This document shows, piece after piece, positions 55,701 to 62,657 of a stretch of DNA of 64,000 bases (its first letter is position 1; every line of letters begins with the position of its first letter). The position numbers were made by a program, and so were the translations under genes. The notes under the pieces were generated by a model. The model ran no database searches. It was given only the letters and a program-made list of their open reading frames with translations, and had not been told where the DNA came from. This stretch comes from Sphingobacterium bovistauri (GTDB lineage: Bacteria > Bacteroidota > Bacteroidia > Sphingobacteriales > Sphingobacteriaceae): the NCBI RefSeq assembly GCF_020295405.1, contig NZ_JADEYP010000006.1:62001-126000 (forward strand). The letters are read 5' to 3'.

Positions 55701-55909
55701 AAACGTATTCCATCAAAATTGACTAAGCCTTTGTCTGTAGCCATCCATAATATTCCACGTGAGTCCTCTACTACATCGCGAATTTTCTGAGCCAAAAGGC
55801 CTTCTTTTTTGCTATAATGCCGAAAATTGTACAACATTTCTTGTCCATAAGATTTTTCAAATCCTATCACAACAAGGAGGAGTATAATTGATCTAAGCAA
55901 TATCTGCAT
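52739..55909 (-). CDS. Reg_prop/Y_Y_Y sensor with LytS-type histidine kinase
   Basis: A 1056-aa membrane sensor. The start at ATG 55909 (MQILLRS) lies 13 bases after the response-regulator stop; an upstream ATG at 55945 would overlap that gene. A signal peptide precedes two seven-bladed-type Reg_prop propellers (units such as DSRGILWMATDKGLVNFDG, GIIWIGTRYGGIY), a Y_Y_Y domain near 700-770, one TM (about 775-795) and a coiled coil. The kinase is the LytS/His_kinase type with NPHFIFN (His864) and N-box ENAVHHG near 959. It lacks the fused AraC-type output of hybrid systems and pairs with the LytTR regulator instead. Confidence 0.92.
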   Translation of the reverse strand: MQILLRSIILLLVVIGFEKSYGQEMLYNFRHYSKKEGLLAQKIRDVVEDSRGILWMATDKGLVNFDGIRFHNIPFHRTYSHLTNDLSSISLDPKSSKIWMTSYNQGLICYDTHLPISSSVRTFNPTIGHNKIVKNELYTVFVASSGIVYFGGQETGLQYYDPKTDDVSYIKLSNSKDLETIFSIREDGNGIIWIGTRYGGIYIYNPKSNDIDNINLNNKGENGGRHFTFVGDSVYLNYYDYNLSNLGIYDKKIEHTNLLGIGKNKDYYDNELTDICYLPQQEKLLLAHIVHGLYLYDIRTKTNKHISWKEIYPEIDIETRINSLTSTSNGIYIATNQGLFLYSDELNIVDDLIPLNFSIKELFKVGNDTWFISATSVGKLSADYKNILLQIPTNELKVSQVNVVNNQIYLSTYGNGVHLVHTSTKSIQPLPINGKDFNFREADCNTVLGDVINSQDYLWIGSWNSGLYKYNLISREITLFNKQTGLIDNKIITVGKDRNNSIWLGMDGFGAVRVVDKVKGKFFSYFHHPADSLSLNANSVFSFLLDRYNELWYGSSTSGIGKIHFASKPEFIHYNDPHPFKKLYTRKMAMDHLDRIWMQTSDGVMIFDKISKRFLHLEQGDGVYPSVLNSPTDFYLNNNDIIWITNKGLIKGEISKVKVFEPDDYTSIISQFRILNEDHSYKLQSSTITLQPSENSFAFYLACPQLVKNSNIRFSYQLDGIHKEWIETDESHQAIFTNVDPGRYTFSVRVGDMEGNWSKNITKYNIVVKSVWYESTLFRVLFALILATLAFGFLFYRINQQKAVNKLHSDFNEKLKKELIENEKKIIEQQENLEVQRQEKIESDFRKKLYESELKAVRAQMNPHFIFNVLNSIEAYVVENNKLKASKLIHKFASLSRIVLENSQNSMVNIESELGLVKLYLDLERERFDHMFDFEIHVENDINPYRDKIPSMLIQPIVENAVHHGVRHLTDRKGLVYINISRRDVYIVIQVLDNGVGFDLQENSTFKRQSFGIKGVENRLQMMNRDGVNSRTGIHIDKTPNILDYTTRVTMIFPIF

Positions 55910-55922
55910 AGTAGAATATCGT

Positions 55923-56663
55923 TTAATAATTGAAAAGTTTTTCAATTAAAGCACTCTTTTTAGCAGGTGACACTTCAATCTCCGATCCATCAAGTAATTC
56001 GATAGTCCCACCATCACCCTTTTTATACCGCACTACATAATTCAAATTGATGATTGAGCTTCTGTTAACGCGCATAAAATCTCCATCTGACAGTGTTGTT
56101 TCGTACTCTTTAAGTGTACGTGAAACAATAATTTTTGATTTCGTATTTGCAATATGAAAAACAGAATAATTACTCATCGCCTCTACCTTCAAAATATCCA
56201 TTTTTTTGACGAAATAAATACCTTCAGCCGTTGGCAAGGCCAATCGCGATGCAACAGCAGTAGCAGACGATTTGTCTAGATTCTGCATAGCACTATGCTG
56301 TAAACCAATTCTTTTCTTTAATTTCTGCACAGCTACGTATAATTCATCAGGACTGACTGGCTTCAGTAAATAGTCTAAAGCATTAGCACGCAATGCTTCT
56401 AACGCATATTCGTTATATGCTGTCACGAAAATAACTTCAAAATCAAAATTACCAAGCTGTTCCAAAAATTGAAACCCATTTATTTTTGGCATTTCCACAT
56501 CCAGAAAGAGTACATCTGGATTAATGTCCTTGATTTCATCCAAAGCAAACTGTGGACTGTTGAATATCTTGACGACCTGTATATCATCTTCAAGCGCATT
56601 GATTTTGTGTTCAAGTAAAGAGCTCCCTTTGGTCTCATCATCTAGTATGACAGCTCTTATCAT
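55923..56663 (-). CDS. LytTR-family response regulator
   Basis: A 246-aa regulator: receiver domain with acidic pocket ILDDE, phospho-acceptor Asp55 (LFLDVEMPK) and the ALDYLLKPV switch Lys; a linker; and a LytTR DNA-binding domain (about residues 145-246) with IYFVKKMDILKVEAMSNY and MRVNRSSIINLNYV. It is the partner of the sensor kinase encoded 13 bases downstream. The likely target is the surface operon beginning 265 bases beyond the kinase gene; LytTR sites there are not obvious to me. Confidence 0.94.
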   Translation of the reverse strand: MIRAVILDDETKGSSLLEHKINALEDDIQVVKIFNSPQFALDEIKDINPDVLFLDVEMPKINGFQFLEQLGNFDFEVIFVTAYNEYALEALRANALDYLLKPVSPDELYVAVQKLKKRIGLQHSAMQNLDKSSATAVASRLALPTAEGIYFVKKMDILKVEAMSNYSVFHIANTKSKIIVSRTLKEYETTLSDGDFMRVNRSSIINLNYVVRYKKGDGGTIELLDGSEIEVSPAKKSALIEKLFNY

Positions 56664-56690
56664 AATTGGTTAATTTTTAGCTCATTGATT

Positions 56691-56698
56691 CAAATATA
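56691..56698 (-). promoter_or_regulatory. -7 box (TATATTTG) of the LytTR/LytS operon
   Basis: Exact TAnnTTTG match on the minus strand, 27 bases before the ATG at 56663. Confidence 0.5.
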
Positions 56699-56781
56699 AA
56701 TCTAATATTAAAATAATAAATATTCAAAAACAATTAGCGAAGAGCTTATTTACGTGTGTGAATCATAGAAACTAAATAGTA

Positions 56782-56821
56782 AACAAAAACGCCTCAATAT
56801 ATATATAGAGGCGTTTTTGTT
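56782..56821 (-). terminator. Terminator of the rhlE-gldC-EVE operon
   Basis: AACAAAAACGCCTC pairs perfectly with GAGGCGTTTTTGTT around an A/T loop; it overlaps the EVE gene stop by two bases. Confidence 0.88.
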
Positions 56822-57227
56822 ATGAATTTCCCAATTCTACAATTCTATCGAATTCTTCAGGTTTGAGTGGCATGACTGATAAGCGTCCTTGTTTTACTAA
56901 AGCTACATTTTGTAAAAAATCATCTGCTTTAATGACTTCTAAGGTAACTGGCTTTTTGAATGTTTCAACAGGAGCTAAATCTACGACAACCCATTTCGTG
57001 TCGTCGGTGGTTGGATCTTGATAATATTCCTTTACGACTTTAGCGATTCCTACTACTTCTTTACCTTCATTGCTATGATAGAAAAGCACGAGGTCACCCT
57101 CTTTCATCGCTTTCATATTATTTCTTGCTTGATAATTGCGTACGCCATCCCAAAAAGTCTGTCCATCAGCATTAAACTGCTCCCAACTGTATTTAAATGG
57201 CTCAGATTTAACCAAAAAATAATTCAT
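56820..57227 (-). CDS. EVE-domain protein
   Basis: A 135-aa PUA-like EVE domain (former DUF55): MNYFLVKSEP, WDGVRNYQARNNM, GDLVLFYHS and GRLSVMPLKPEEF are diagnostic and cover the whole protein. EVE domains bind modified bases in DNA or RNA; in stand-alone housekeeping form they are thought to act on modified nucleic acid or RNA metabolism. It is last in the rhlE-gldC operon, which argues for an RNA-related role here. Exact ligand unknown. Confidence 0.92.
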   Translation of the reverse strand: MNYFLVKSEPFKYSWEQFNADGQTFWDGVRNYQARNNMKAMKEGDLVLFYHSNEGKEVVGIAKVVKEYYQDPTTDDTKWVVVDLAPVETFKKPVTLEVIKADDFLQNVALVKQGRLSVMPLKPEEFDRIVELGNS

Positions 57228-57247
57228 TTGTAATTAGATTTAGATGA

Positions 57248-57598
57248 TTACCCTTGTTGTTCTAAAACTTCCATTTTCTCTGCGAAATGTGCACAGTAAT
57301 CACGCAAGTCACCAATTACTTTCTCAGCCATAGGATCTCCTCCTGAAGCTCTCAAAAATGAATCTCCCATCGTTTGTAAAGTTTCATAAAAGAAACGCTT
57401 CATCTCATCATAAGGCATATCTTTTGTCCACAAATCTATACGCATGGAATTTTTATATTGTGCATCCCACAATGCTAAAAACATAGCCTTTGCTGGTAAA
57501 CTTTCTTCATTCTGACCGTCTGTAGATGACCAATTTATTGTATCTGGAACATTGTTTTCATCCAATGCTATGTTTAATTTTATTTCCGCTGTTTTCAT
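57248..57598 (-). CDS. gldC: GldC-family protein (gliding motility-associated)
   Basis: A 116-aa cytosolic protein with the GldC pattern: IKLNIALDENNVPDTINW, RIDLWTKDMPYDEMKRFF (shortened) and LRDYCAHFAEKMEVL. In Flavobacterium GldC supports gliding and type IX secretion but is not essential. It is found in many non-gliding Bacteroidota. Here it abuts the small membrane protein gene and precedes the EVE gene; no other gld, spr or por gene is in the window. Confidence 0.88.
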   Translation of the reverse strand: MKTAEIKLNIALDENNVPDTINWSSTDGQNEESLPAKAMFLALWDAQYKNSMRIDLWTKDMPYDEMKRFFYETLQTMGDSFLRASGGDPMAEKVIGDLRDYCAHFAEKMEVLEQQG

Positions 57599-57838
57599 TT
57601 ACTGTAATTTCAATATAATCATCAACATTCCTACAATCAGTATAAAGGCGATTTGTAGAAACCATATTTTTTTTAAATCCTTAAAAATTATTCGAAAAGC
57701 TAAATCCACCAAACCAATCACCACCAACCACAAAACCAACCATCCCAATGAAAAAACTAGATCTTGATCTGTTTGCCACTCTGAAATGACCCAAACCAAG
57801 ATAACCGCTAAAGTGATATTTAATGGTGTAAGTTTCAC
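57599..57838 (-). CDS. Small three-helix membrane protein, function unknown
   Basis: A 79-aa hydrophobic protein with probable helices at residues 8-20, 30-48 and 58-77. It starts 2 bases after the rhlE stop and ends directly before gldC, so it is certainly part of that operon. I recognise no family motif. Confidence 0.72.
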   Translation of the reverse strand: MKLTPLNITLAVILVWVISEWQTDQDLVFSLGWLVLWLVVIGLVDLAFRIIFKDLKKIWFLQIAFILIVGMLMIILKLQ

Positions 57839-57840
57839 TA

Positions 57841-59205
57841 TTATGTGTTTTTAAATTTCTTTCCTTTTTTCTTTACGCCAGCTTTGTTAACTGGTGTTTT
57901 CTTCATTTTACCAGCCTTCTTCTTCGCATTGATACGTCTAGTTTCTTCTATTTTAGCAGCATGCTTTTTCTCATGAAACGCACCTTGATAATCCGGATTA
58001 TCCTTTTTCTTTTGGTTATCAATCTCACGAGCAATTGCTTGACGTTCTTCATAAGGTGTTTTTTCAACAAAAACATCTGCCGGCAATTCAGCAGCAGGAA
58101 TACTTTGCCTGATTAATTTTTCAATCTTGGTAACATAATAAAGCTCACTCTCATTTGCAAAAGTAATAGCATCCCCTTTACTAAAGGCACGTCCTGTACG
58201 ACCAATACGGTGTACATAATCCTCTATAATAATAGGAACGTCAAAATTAATCACATGACTTACATTAGAAACATCCAATCCTCGAGCTGCTACATCCGTC
58301 GCAACTAAAAATCTAATTTCGCCAGATTTAAATGCATTAATCGAATTGATTCGTGTATTTTGACCCTTATTCGCATGAATAACACGCACATTATCTTCAC
58401 CATACTTTCTTTCTACAAAAGCGAATACATTATCGGCAACTTCCTTTGTCTTACAAAAAATAATAACACGGTGAAACACTTCATCATTTTTGAACAAATG
58501 TTGCAATAAATTAATTTTTGTTTTCAGATTCGGTACATGATAAAGCACTTGAGTTACTGTACTCGCTGGCGTCGCCTGTTCCGAAACCTCAATAACAGTT
58601 GGGAAAGCCAAAAAATCACCCGCAATCTTACGAACCAATTCACTCATCGTTGCAGAGAAAAGTAAATTTTGACGTTTGCGCGGTACCACTTCCAGAATAC
58701 GATGAATCTTGGAAATAAATCCCATATCCATCATCTTGTCGGCTTCATCCATTACCAAAAACTTCAATGATTTGGTCTTGATATATCCTTCCAAGTACAA
58801 CTCTAAGAAACGCCCAGGCGTGGCTACGATGATATCACAACCTTTTTCTAACTGCTCCTTTTGGGTTTTTGGACCTAATCCACCAAAAAGTAGTACAGTA
58901 CGCAAATCCAAATATGTAGAGAACTCTTTGATGTTCTCATTAATTTGCATAGCAAGTTCTCGTGTTGGAGTAATAATCAAAGCACGAGGATCATTTCCTT
59001 GCGCGTATTTCAAACTCATTAATATGGGTAATACAAAAGCTGCTGTTTTACCTGTTCCTGTCTGAGCGATTCCCATCACATCCTGACCAGCTAAAATTGG
59101 GGTGATAGCCTTTTGTTGAATTTCAGTAGGCACTTCATACCCAGCTTCGGCTATTGCAGTTTGTATTTGTTTGTTGAATTTGAAATCTTCGAATGATGCT
59201 TGCAT
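57841..59205 (-). CDS. DEAD-box RNA helicase, RhlE-like
   Basis: A 454-aa ATP-dependent RNA helicase with all motifs in order: Q motif (TEIQQKAI), I AQTGTGKT (47-54), Ia PTRELA (80-85), II DEAD (about 152-155), III SAT (about 183-185), IV IIFCKT, V ATDVAARGLD and VI HRIGRTGR. A Lys-rich tail (MKKTPVNKAGVKKKGKKFK) may bind RNA. Likely roles are ribosome assembly or RNA decay, especially in the cold. First gene of the operon with gldC and the EVE gene; the promoter box ends 4 bases upstream of the start. Confidence 0.94.
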   Translation of the reverse strand: MQASFEDFKFNKQIQTAIAEAGYEVPTEIQQKAITPILAGQDVMGIAQTGTGKTAAFVLPILMSLKYAQGNDPRALIITPTRELAMQINENIKEFSTYLDLRTVLLFGGLGPKTQKEQLEKGCDIIVATPGRFLELYLEGYIKTKSLKFLVMDEADKMMDMGFISKIHRILEVVPRKRQNLLFSATMSELVRKIAGDFLAFPTVIEVSEQATPASTVTQVLYHVPNLKTKINLLQHLFKNDEVFHRVIIFCKTKEVADNVFAFVERKYGEDNVRVIHANKGQNTRINSINAFKSGEIRFLVATDVAARGLDVSNVSHVINFDVPIIIEDYVHRIGRTGRAFSKGDAITFANESELYYVTKIEKLIRQSIPAAELPADVFVEKTPYEERQAIAREIDNQKKKDNPDYQGAFHEKKHAAKIEETRRINAKKKAGKMKKTPVNKAGVKKKGKKFKNT

Positions 59206-59209
59206 TTTA

Positions 59210-59217
59210 CAAAGATA
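59210..59217 (-). promoter_or_regulatory. -7 box (TATCTTTG) 4 bases from the rhlE start
   Basis: Exact TAnnTTTG match on the minus strand. The spacing implies a leaderless or nearly leaderless transcript. Confidence 0.5.
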
Positions 59218-59332
59218 GGTAAAAGCTCCGAGTATCTTAATTAAAGAAAATCCCAGAAAAGTAAAGTTTCACAAACATCAAATTTTGATTTACGAATGAA
59301 TAAAGGCAATTTTGTTAACATAAATAAAATAT

Positions 59333-61477
59333 ATGATGAAGAAATTAATAATGTTAGTTGTACTATGTGCTTCTAGTCTAGCCACTATGGCAGACGAGGG
59401 CATGTGGTTCTTGATGCATTTGAAGCGTCTTAATGAGGCTGATATGCAGAAGAAAGGTCTTAAATTGACCGCAGAAGAAATTTATAGTATCAACAACTCT
59501 AGTTTGAAAGATGCTATTGTACAATTCAATGGGGGTTGTACTGCAGAGATCGTTTCTGCAACAGGATTGGTTTTTACGAATCACCACTGTGGCTATGGCG
59601 CTATTGCTGAATTATCAACAAAAGAACATGACTATTTAACTAATGGTTTTTGGGCTAAAAACTATGCAGAAGAATTGAAGCCAAAATCACTTTTTGTGAG
59701 ATTCTTTGTACGTATGGACGATGTTTCTAAACGCATATTGGGTTTAGTAAATGATAAAATGTCTGAAAAAGAACGTAACACTATCATTCAACAAGAAATA
59801 GCTAAAATCGAAAAAGAGAATTCTGAAAATGGAAAATACGTCGTTAATGTACGTTCTTTCTATAATGGAAATGAATTCTATTATTTCGTTTATCAAGATT
59901 ATCACGATGTTCGTCTTGTAGGAACTCCTCCGAATAGCATTGGTAAATTTGGTGGTGATACAGACAACTGGGAATGGCCTCGTCATACTGGTGACTTTGC
60001 AATATTCCGTGTATACGGTGATAAAGCAGGAAATCCGGCTCAGTATGCAAAGGAGAATGTGCCTTTGAAACCAAAATACCATTTACCAATCAGCCTAAAA
60101 GGAATCCAAGAAGGTGATTTCTCTATGATCTTAGGTTATCCTGGCCGTACAAATCGTTGGATGCCTGCAGCTGGAATTGATCAAAATGTAAAATTCGCTT
60201 ATCCTGCTTGGGTTGAAGCATCAAAAGTAGGTATGGATGCCATGAAACGTCACATGGATAAAGACCAAACTGTAAATATCAATTACGCATCTAAATATTC
60301 TGGAGTAGCTAACTATTGGAAAAACCGTCAAGGTATGATTGATGCGTTGACTAAACACAAAACATCTACTACAAAAAATAAAGCGGAGAAAAAATTCAAT
60401 AAATGGGCAAATCAAGCGGCTAATAAAGCGCAATATGGTGATGTCATCAAAACAATCAATGACTATTACGAAGCTACAAATCTTAAAGCTAGACATGACA
60501 ATTACCTAACAGGAATGCTTCGCTCATCTACATTTGCTATGCTTCCTTATTCATTAGGTAATGGTCTATTACAATATGCAGATGCCAATGAAGCAAAACG
60601 TAAGGAAATTGCTCCTCGTCTAGAAGCTTATATTGCAGACAACTATGAAAAAGTTCACATGCCTTTAGAAATTGATGTTTTAACGGATGAATTGAATTTA
60701 TATGTTACAAAAGCTGGCAACAATATTGCACCATATATCGCTGAATTAGCAAAACAAAATAACAACCAGTTGGCAGGTGCCGTAAAATCAGCTTTTGACA
60801 ATAGTATTTTTGGTTCAAAAGAAAAACTAAAGGCTTTCATAAGCAATCCCAATACTGCAGTTTTACAAAATGATCCACTATATAAAATATCTTCTTCAAT
60901 AGCAGATAAGTATCGTGAAAAATCAGATGCACAACAACTTGCTGAAGACAATTTCCAAGCTGCTCATCGTAAATATATAGCAGGATTCTTAGCACAAAAC
61001 CCAAAAGCTAAATATTATCCAGATGCAAATAGTACATTGAGACTTACTTATGGCACTATCCGTGCGTTACCTAAAGATAAGCGTAATGATGCTAAAATCA
61101 ACAATTACACCACTTTAGACGGCACTATAGCTAAGTATAAGCCGAATGATGAAGAGTTTGACTTACCTAAAAGGTTGATGGAATTGAATGAGAAGAAAGA
61201 TTTCGGAAGATATGATGACAAAGCTGGTTATATGCCTGTTAACTTCTTATCAGATCAAGACATCACAGGAGGTAACTCTGGCTCACCAGTATTGAATGGC
61301 AATGGTGAATTAATCGGTATTGCATTTGATGGTAATATTGAAGCAATGGCTGGTGATGTGATCTTCGATCCGAAATTACAACGTACTATTTCGGTAGATA
61401 TTCGCTACGTATTATTTATCATCGATAAGTTCGCTGGAGCTCAAAATATCATAAACGAACTAACAATTCGCAATTAA
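59333..61477 (+). CDS. S46-family dipeptidyl-peptidase, DPP7-like
   Basis: A 714-aa exported serine peptidase (signal peptide to about residue 20, mature start DEGMWFL, typical for the family). The catalytic triad is His in FTNHHCGYGA, Asp in GGDTDNWEWPRHTGD and Ser in GGNSGSPVLNGNGE. The residue 18 positions after the catalytic Ser is Gly (FDGN), the DPP7 type that accepts hydrophobic P1 residues; DPP11 has Arg there and prefers Asp/Glu. It releases dipeptides from peptides in the periplasm, fitting the amino-acid-consuming lifestyle of Bacteroidota. A terminator follows. Confidence 0.94.
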   Translation: MMKKLIMLVVLCASSLATMADEGMWFLMHLKRLNEADMQKKGLKLTAEEIYSINNSSLKDAIVQFNGGCTAEIVSATGLVFTNHHCGYGAIAELSTKEHDYLTNGFWAKNYAEELKPKSLFVRFFVRMDDVSKRILGLVNDKMSEKERNTIIQQEIAKIEKENSENGKYVVNVRSFYNGNEFYYFVYQDYHDVRLVGTPPNSIGKFGGDTDNWEWPRHTGDFAIFRVYGDKAGNPAQYAKENVPLKPKYHLPISLKGIQEGDFSMILGYPGRTNRWMPAAGIDQNVKFAYPAWVEASKVGMDAMKRHMDKDQTVNINYASKYSGVANYWKNRQGMIDALTKHKTSTTKNKAEKKFNKWANQAANKAQYGDVIKTINDYYEATNLKARHDNYLTGMLRSSTFAMLPYSLGNGLLQYADANEAKRKEIAPRLEAYIADNYEKVHMPLEIDVLTDELNLYVTKAGNNIAPYIAELAKQNNNQLAGAVKSAFDNSIFGSKEKLKAFISNPNTAVLQNDPLYKISSSIADKYREKSDAQQLAEDNFQAAHRKYIAGFLAQNPKAKYYPDANSTLRLTYGTIRALPKDKRNDAKINNYTTLDGTIAKYKPNDEEFDLPKRLMELNEKKDFGRYDDKAGYMPVNFLSDQDITGGNSGSPVLNGNGELIGIAFDGNIEAMAGDVIFDPKLQRTISVDIRYVLFIIDKFAGAQNIINELTIRN

Positions 61478-61484
61478 ATCGCCA

Positions 61485-61525
61485 CAAAATCACCTTTTTT
61501 TTGCTAAAAAGTGTGATTTTGTTGT
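61485..61525 (+). terminator. Terminator after the S46 peptidase gene
   Basis: CAAAATCAC (61485-61493) pairs with GTGATTTTG (61513-61521), with an inner A-run/T-run pairing, followed by T-rich sequence. Confidence 0.7.
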
Positions 61526-61600
61526 TTTTATGTTTTTTTGTTTTGTATATTTATTACATCTTAGTAATATAAAATAGAAACTAAATTATATTTAATAAAA

Positions 61601-61780
61601 ATGGAAAACTACACTAAATTAAAAGATCTAGTAGCTTCTATCGAAGCTGATGCTGAAAAATTCTTCAACAACGGTAACTCAGCTGCAGGTACTCGTGTAC
61701 GTAAAGGTTTACAAGACATCAAAACTTTAGCACAAGAAATCCGTAACGAAGTAACTAGTAAGAAAAACACTGGTAAATAA
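61601..61780 (+). CDS. Histone H1-like (Hc1-type) small DNA-binding protein
   Basis: A 59-aa basic protein: KLKDLVASIEADAEKFF, NGNSAAGTRVRKGLQDIK and LAQEIRNEV are typical of the short bacterial histone-H1-like proteins of Bacteroidota. These are predicted to bind DNA and help organise the nucleoid. Codon use is biased toward C/T-ending, frequent codons (for example GGT, CGT, AAC), as in highly expressed genes. An A/T-rich 120-base upstream region with a small ATTAC/GTAAT inverted repeat precedes it and a strong terminator follows, so it is monocistronic. Confidence 0.85.
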   Translation: MENYTKLKDLVASIEADAEKFFNNGNSAAGTRVRKGLQDIKTLAQEIRNEVTSKKNTGK

Positions 61781-61804
61781 TCTTCGGATACAGTTTTTAA
61801 ATAG

Positions 61805-61832
61805 AAAAGGCTCACTTAAAAGTGAGCCTTTT
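61805..61832. terminator. Bidirectional terminator
   Basis: AAAAGGCTCACTT and AAGTGAGCCTTTT pair perfectly; serves the H1-like gene and the convergent GLPGLI gene. Confidence 0.88.
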
Positions 61833-61854
61833 CTTATTATACATGAATATACGG

Positions 61855-62643
61855 CTACATTAGAGCCAATTTGATTACATAATCTACCGTAGCTTTATTT
61901 AAGAAATTACTAAATGCATCATTCATCATTTTAGCTATTTCTGATCGGCTCATCGTTTTGACTTTAGGGTTTTCGACAGCCTTTTTATCTAATATAACAT
62001 TATTAGCTATTTCCACTTTCGTTGCAAAAAATGAAACATGTTGACTAGGTACAATTAACCCCAAAATCAATCCTGGCAGGCCATTGATCGATTCAGGTCC
62101 TCCATCAATAGGGATTTCATTTGCATAAAAACCAATAACATACGTCGAATCCTCAGTTATTCCATTTGCGCGTCGACAATTGAATCCCGCAATATCACGA
62201 TACTCGTCTGTAATCGTCCATTTTACTTTTTTAAGGGTATCTTGAATAATTACTTTTTGGCCGATCAAATCATTGAAACGCTTATACTCGTTCGTTGCCA
62301 AATTGGAATAAGTTGTTGCTTCAAAATCCAAGGCTAACATTTGTATGATTTGCTTAATATTAGGATCAAGTTCTTGCTTTAGCGATTCAAATAAAGTTTC
62401 CTTCCCTTTAAATTTCATCGATTTTTTCAAAACAACATTTTCAGGTGTATTGGGTAGCATATTTTGCATAAATCCCTTCTGTGCCTCTGGAGATTTCTCT
62501 ATGAATTGCTTGCGAAGAATGTTCTTCGTATACATTGTTTTATCATAATAGACGGTTCCTTCTTCAGCAAACATTGCATATTGTGCTTTAGCTGAAAATG
62601 ATATCCCAATTAAGAATAAGGTAAGAATATATAAATATTTCAT
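61855..62643 (-). CDS. GLPGLI family exported protein
   Basis: A 262-aa protein with signal peptide (residues 1-20, ending AKAQ). The family motif GLPGLILGL is near residue 188, preceded by the usual W-x-[IL]-x(3)-Y-x(3)-G-[FY]-x-C-x-[RK]-A block (here WTITDEYRDIAGFNCRRA). GLPGLI proteins are restricted to Bacteroidota and are typically encoded next to a TonB-receptor-like barrel protein, as here (14 bases after that gene). Function is unknown; an envelope role linked to the barrel is inferred. Confidence 0.93.
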   Translation of the reverse strand: MKYLYILTLFLIGISFSAKAQYAMFAEEGTVYYDKTMYTKNILRKQFIEKSPEAQKGFMQNMLPNTPENVVLKKSMKFKGKETLFESLKQELDPNIKQIIQMLALDFEATTYSNLATNEYKRFNDLIGQKVIIQDTLKKVKWTITDEYRDIAGFNCRRANGITEDSTYVIGFYANEIPIDGGPESINGLPGLILGLIVPSQHVSFFATKVEIANNVILDKKAVENPKVKTMSRSEIAKMMNDAFSNFLNKATVDYVIKLALM

Positions 62644-62657
62644 TGCTCTCTTTTTTA

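Noticed and set aside
59744..60089. Two overlapping minus-strand frames inside the S46 peptidase gene
   Set aside because: Both are antisense to conserved catalytic sequence, so the plus-strand gene explains the region.
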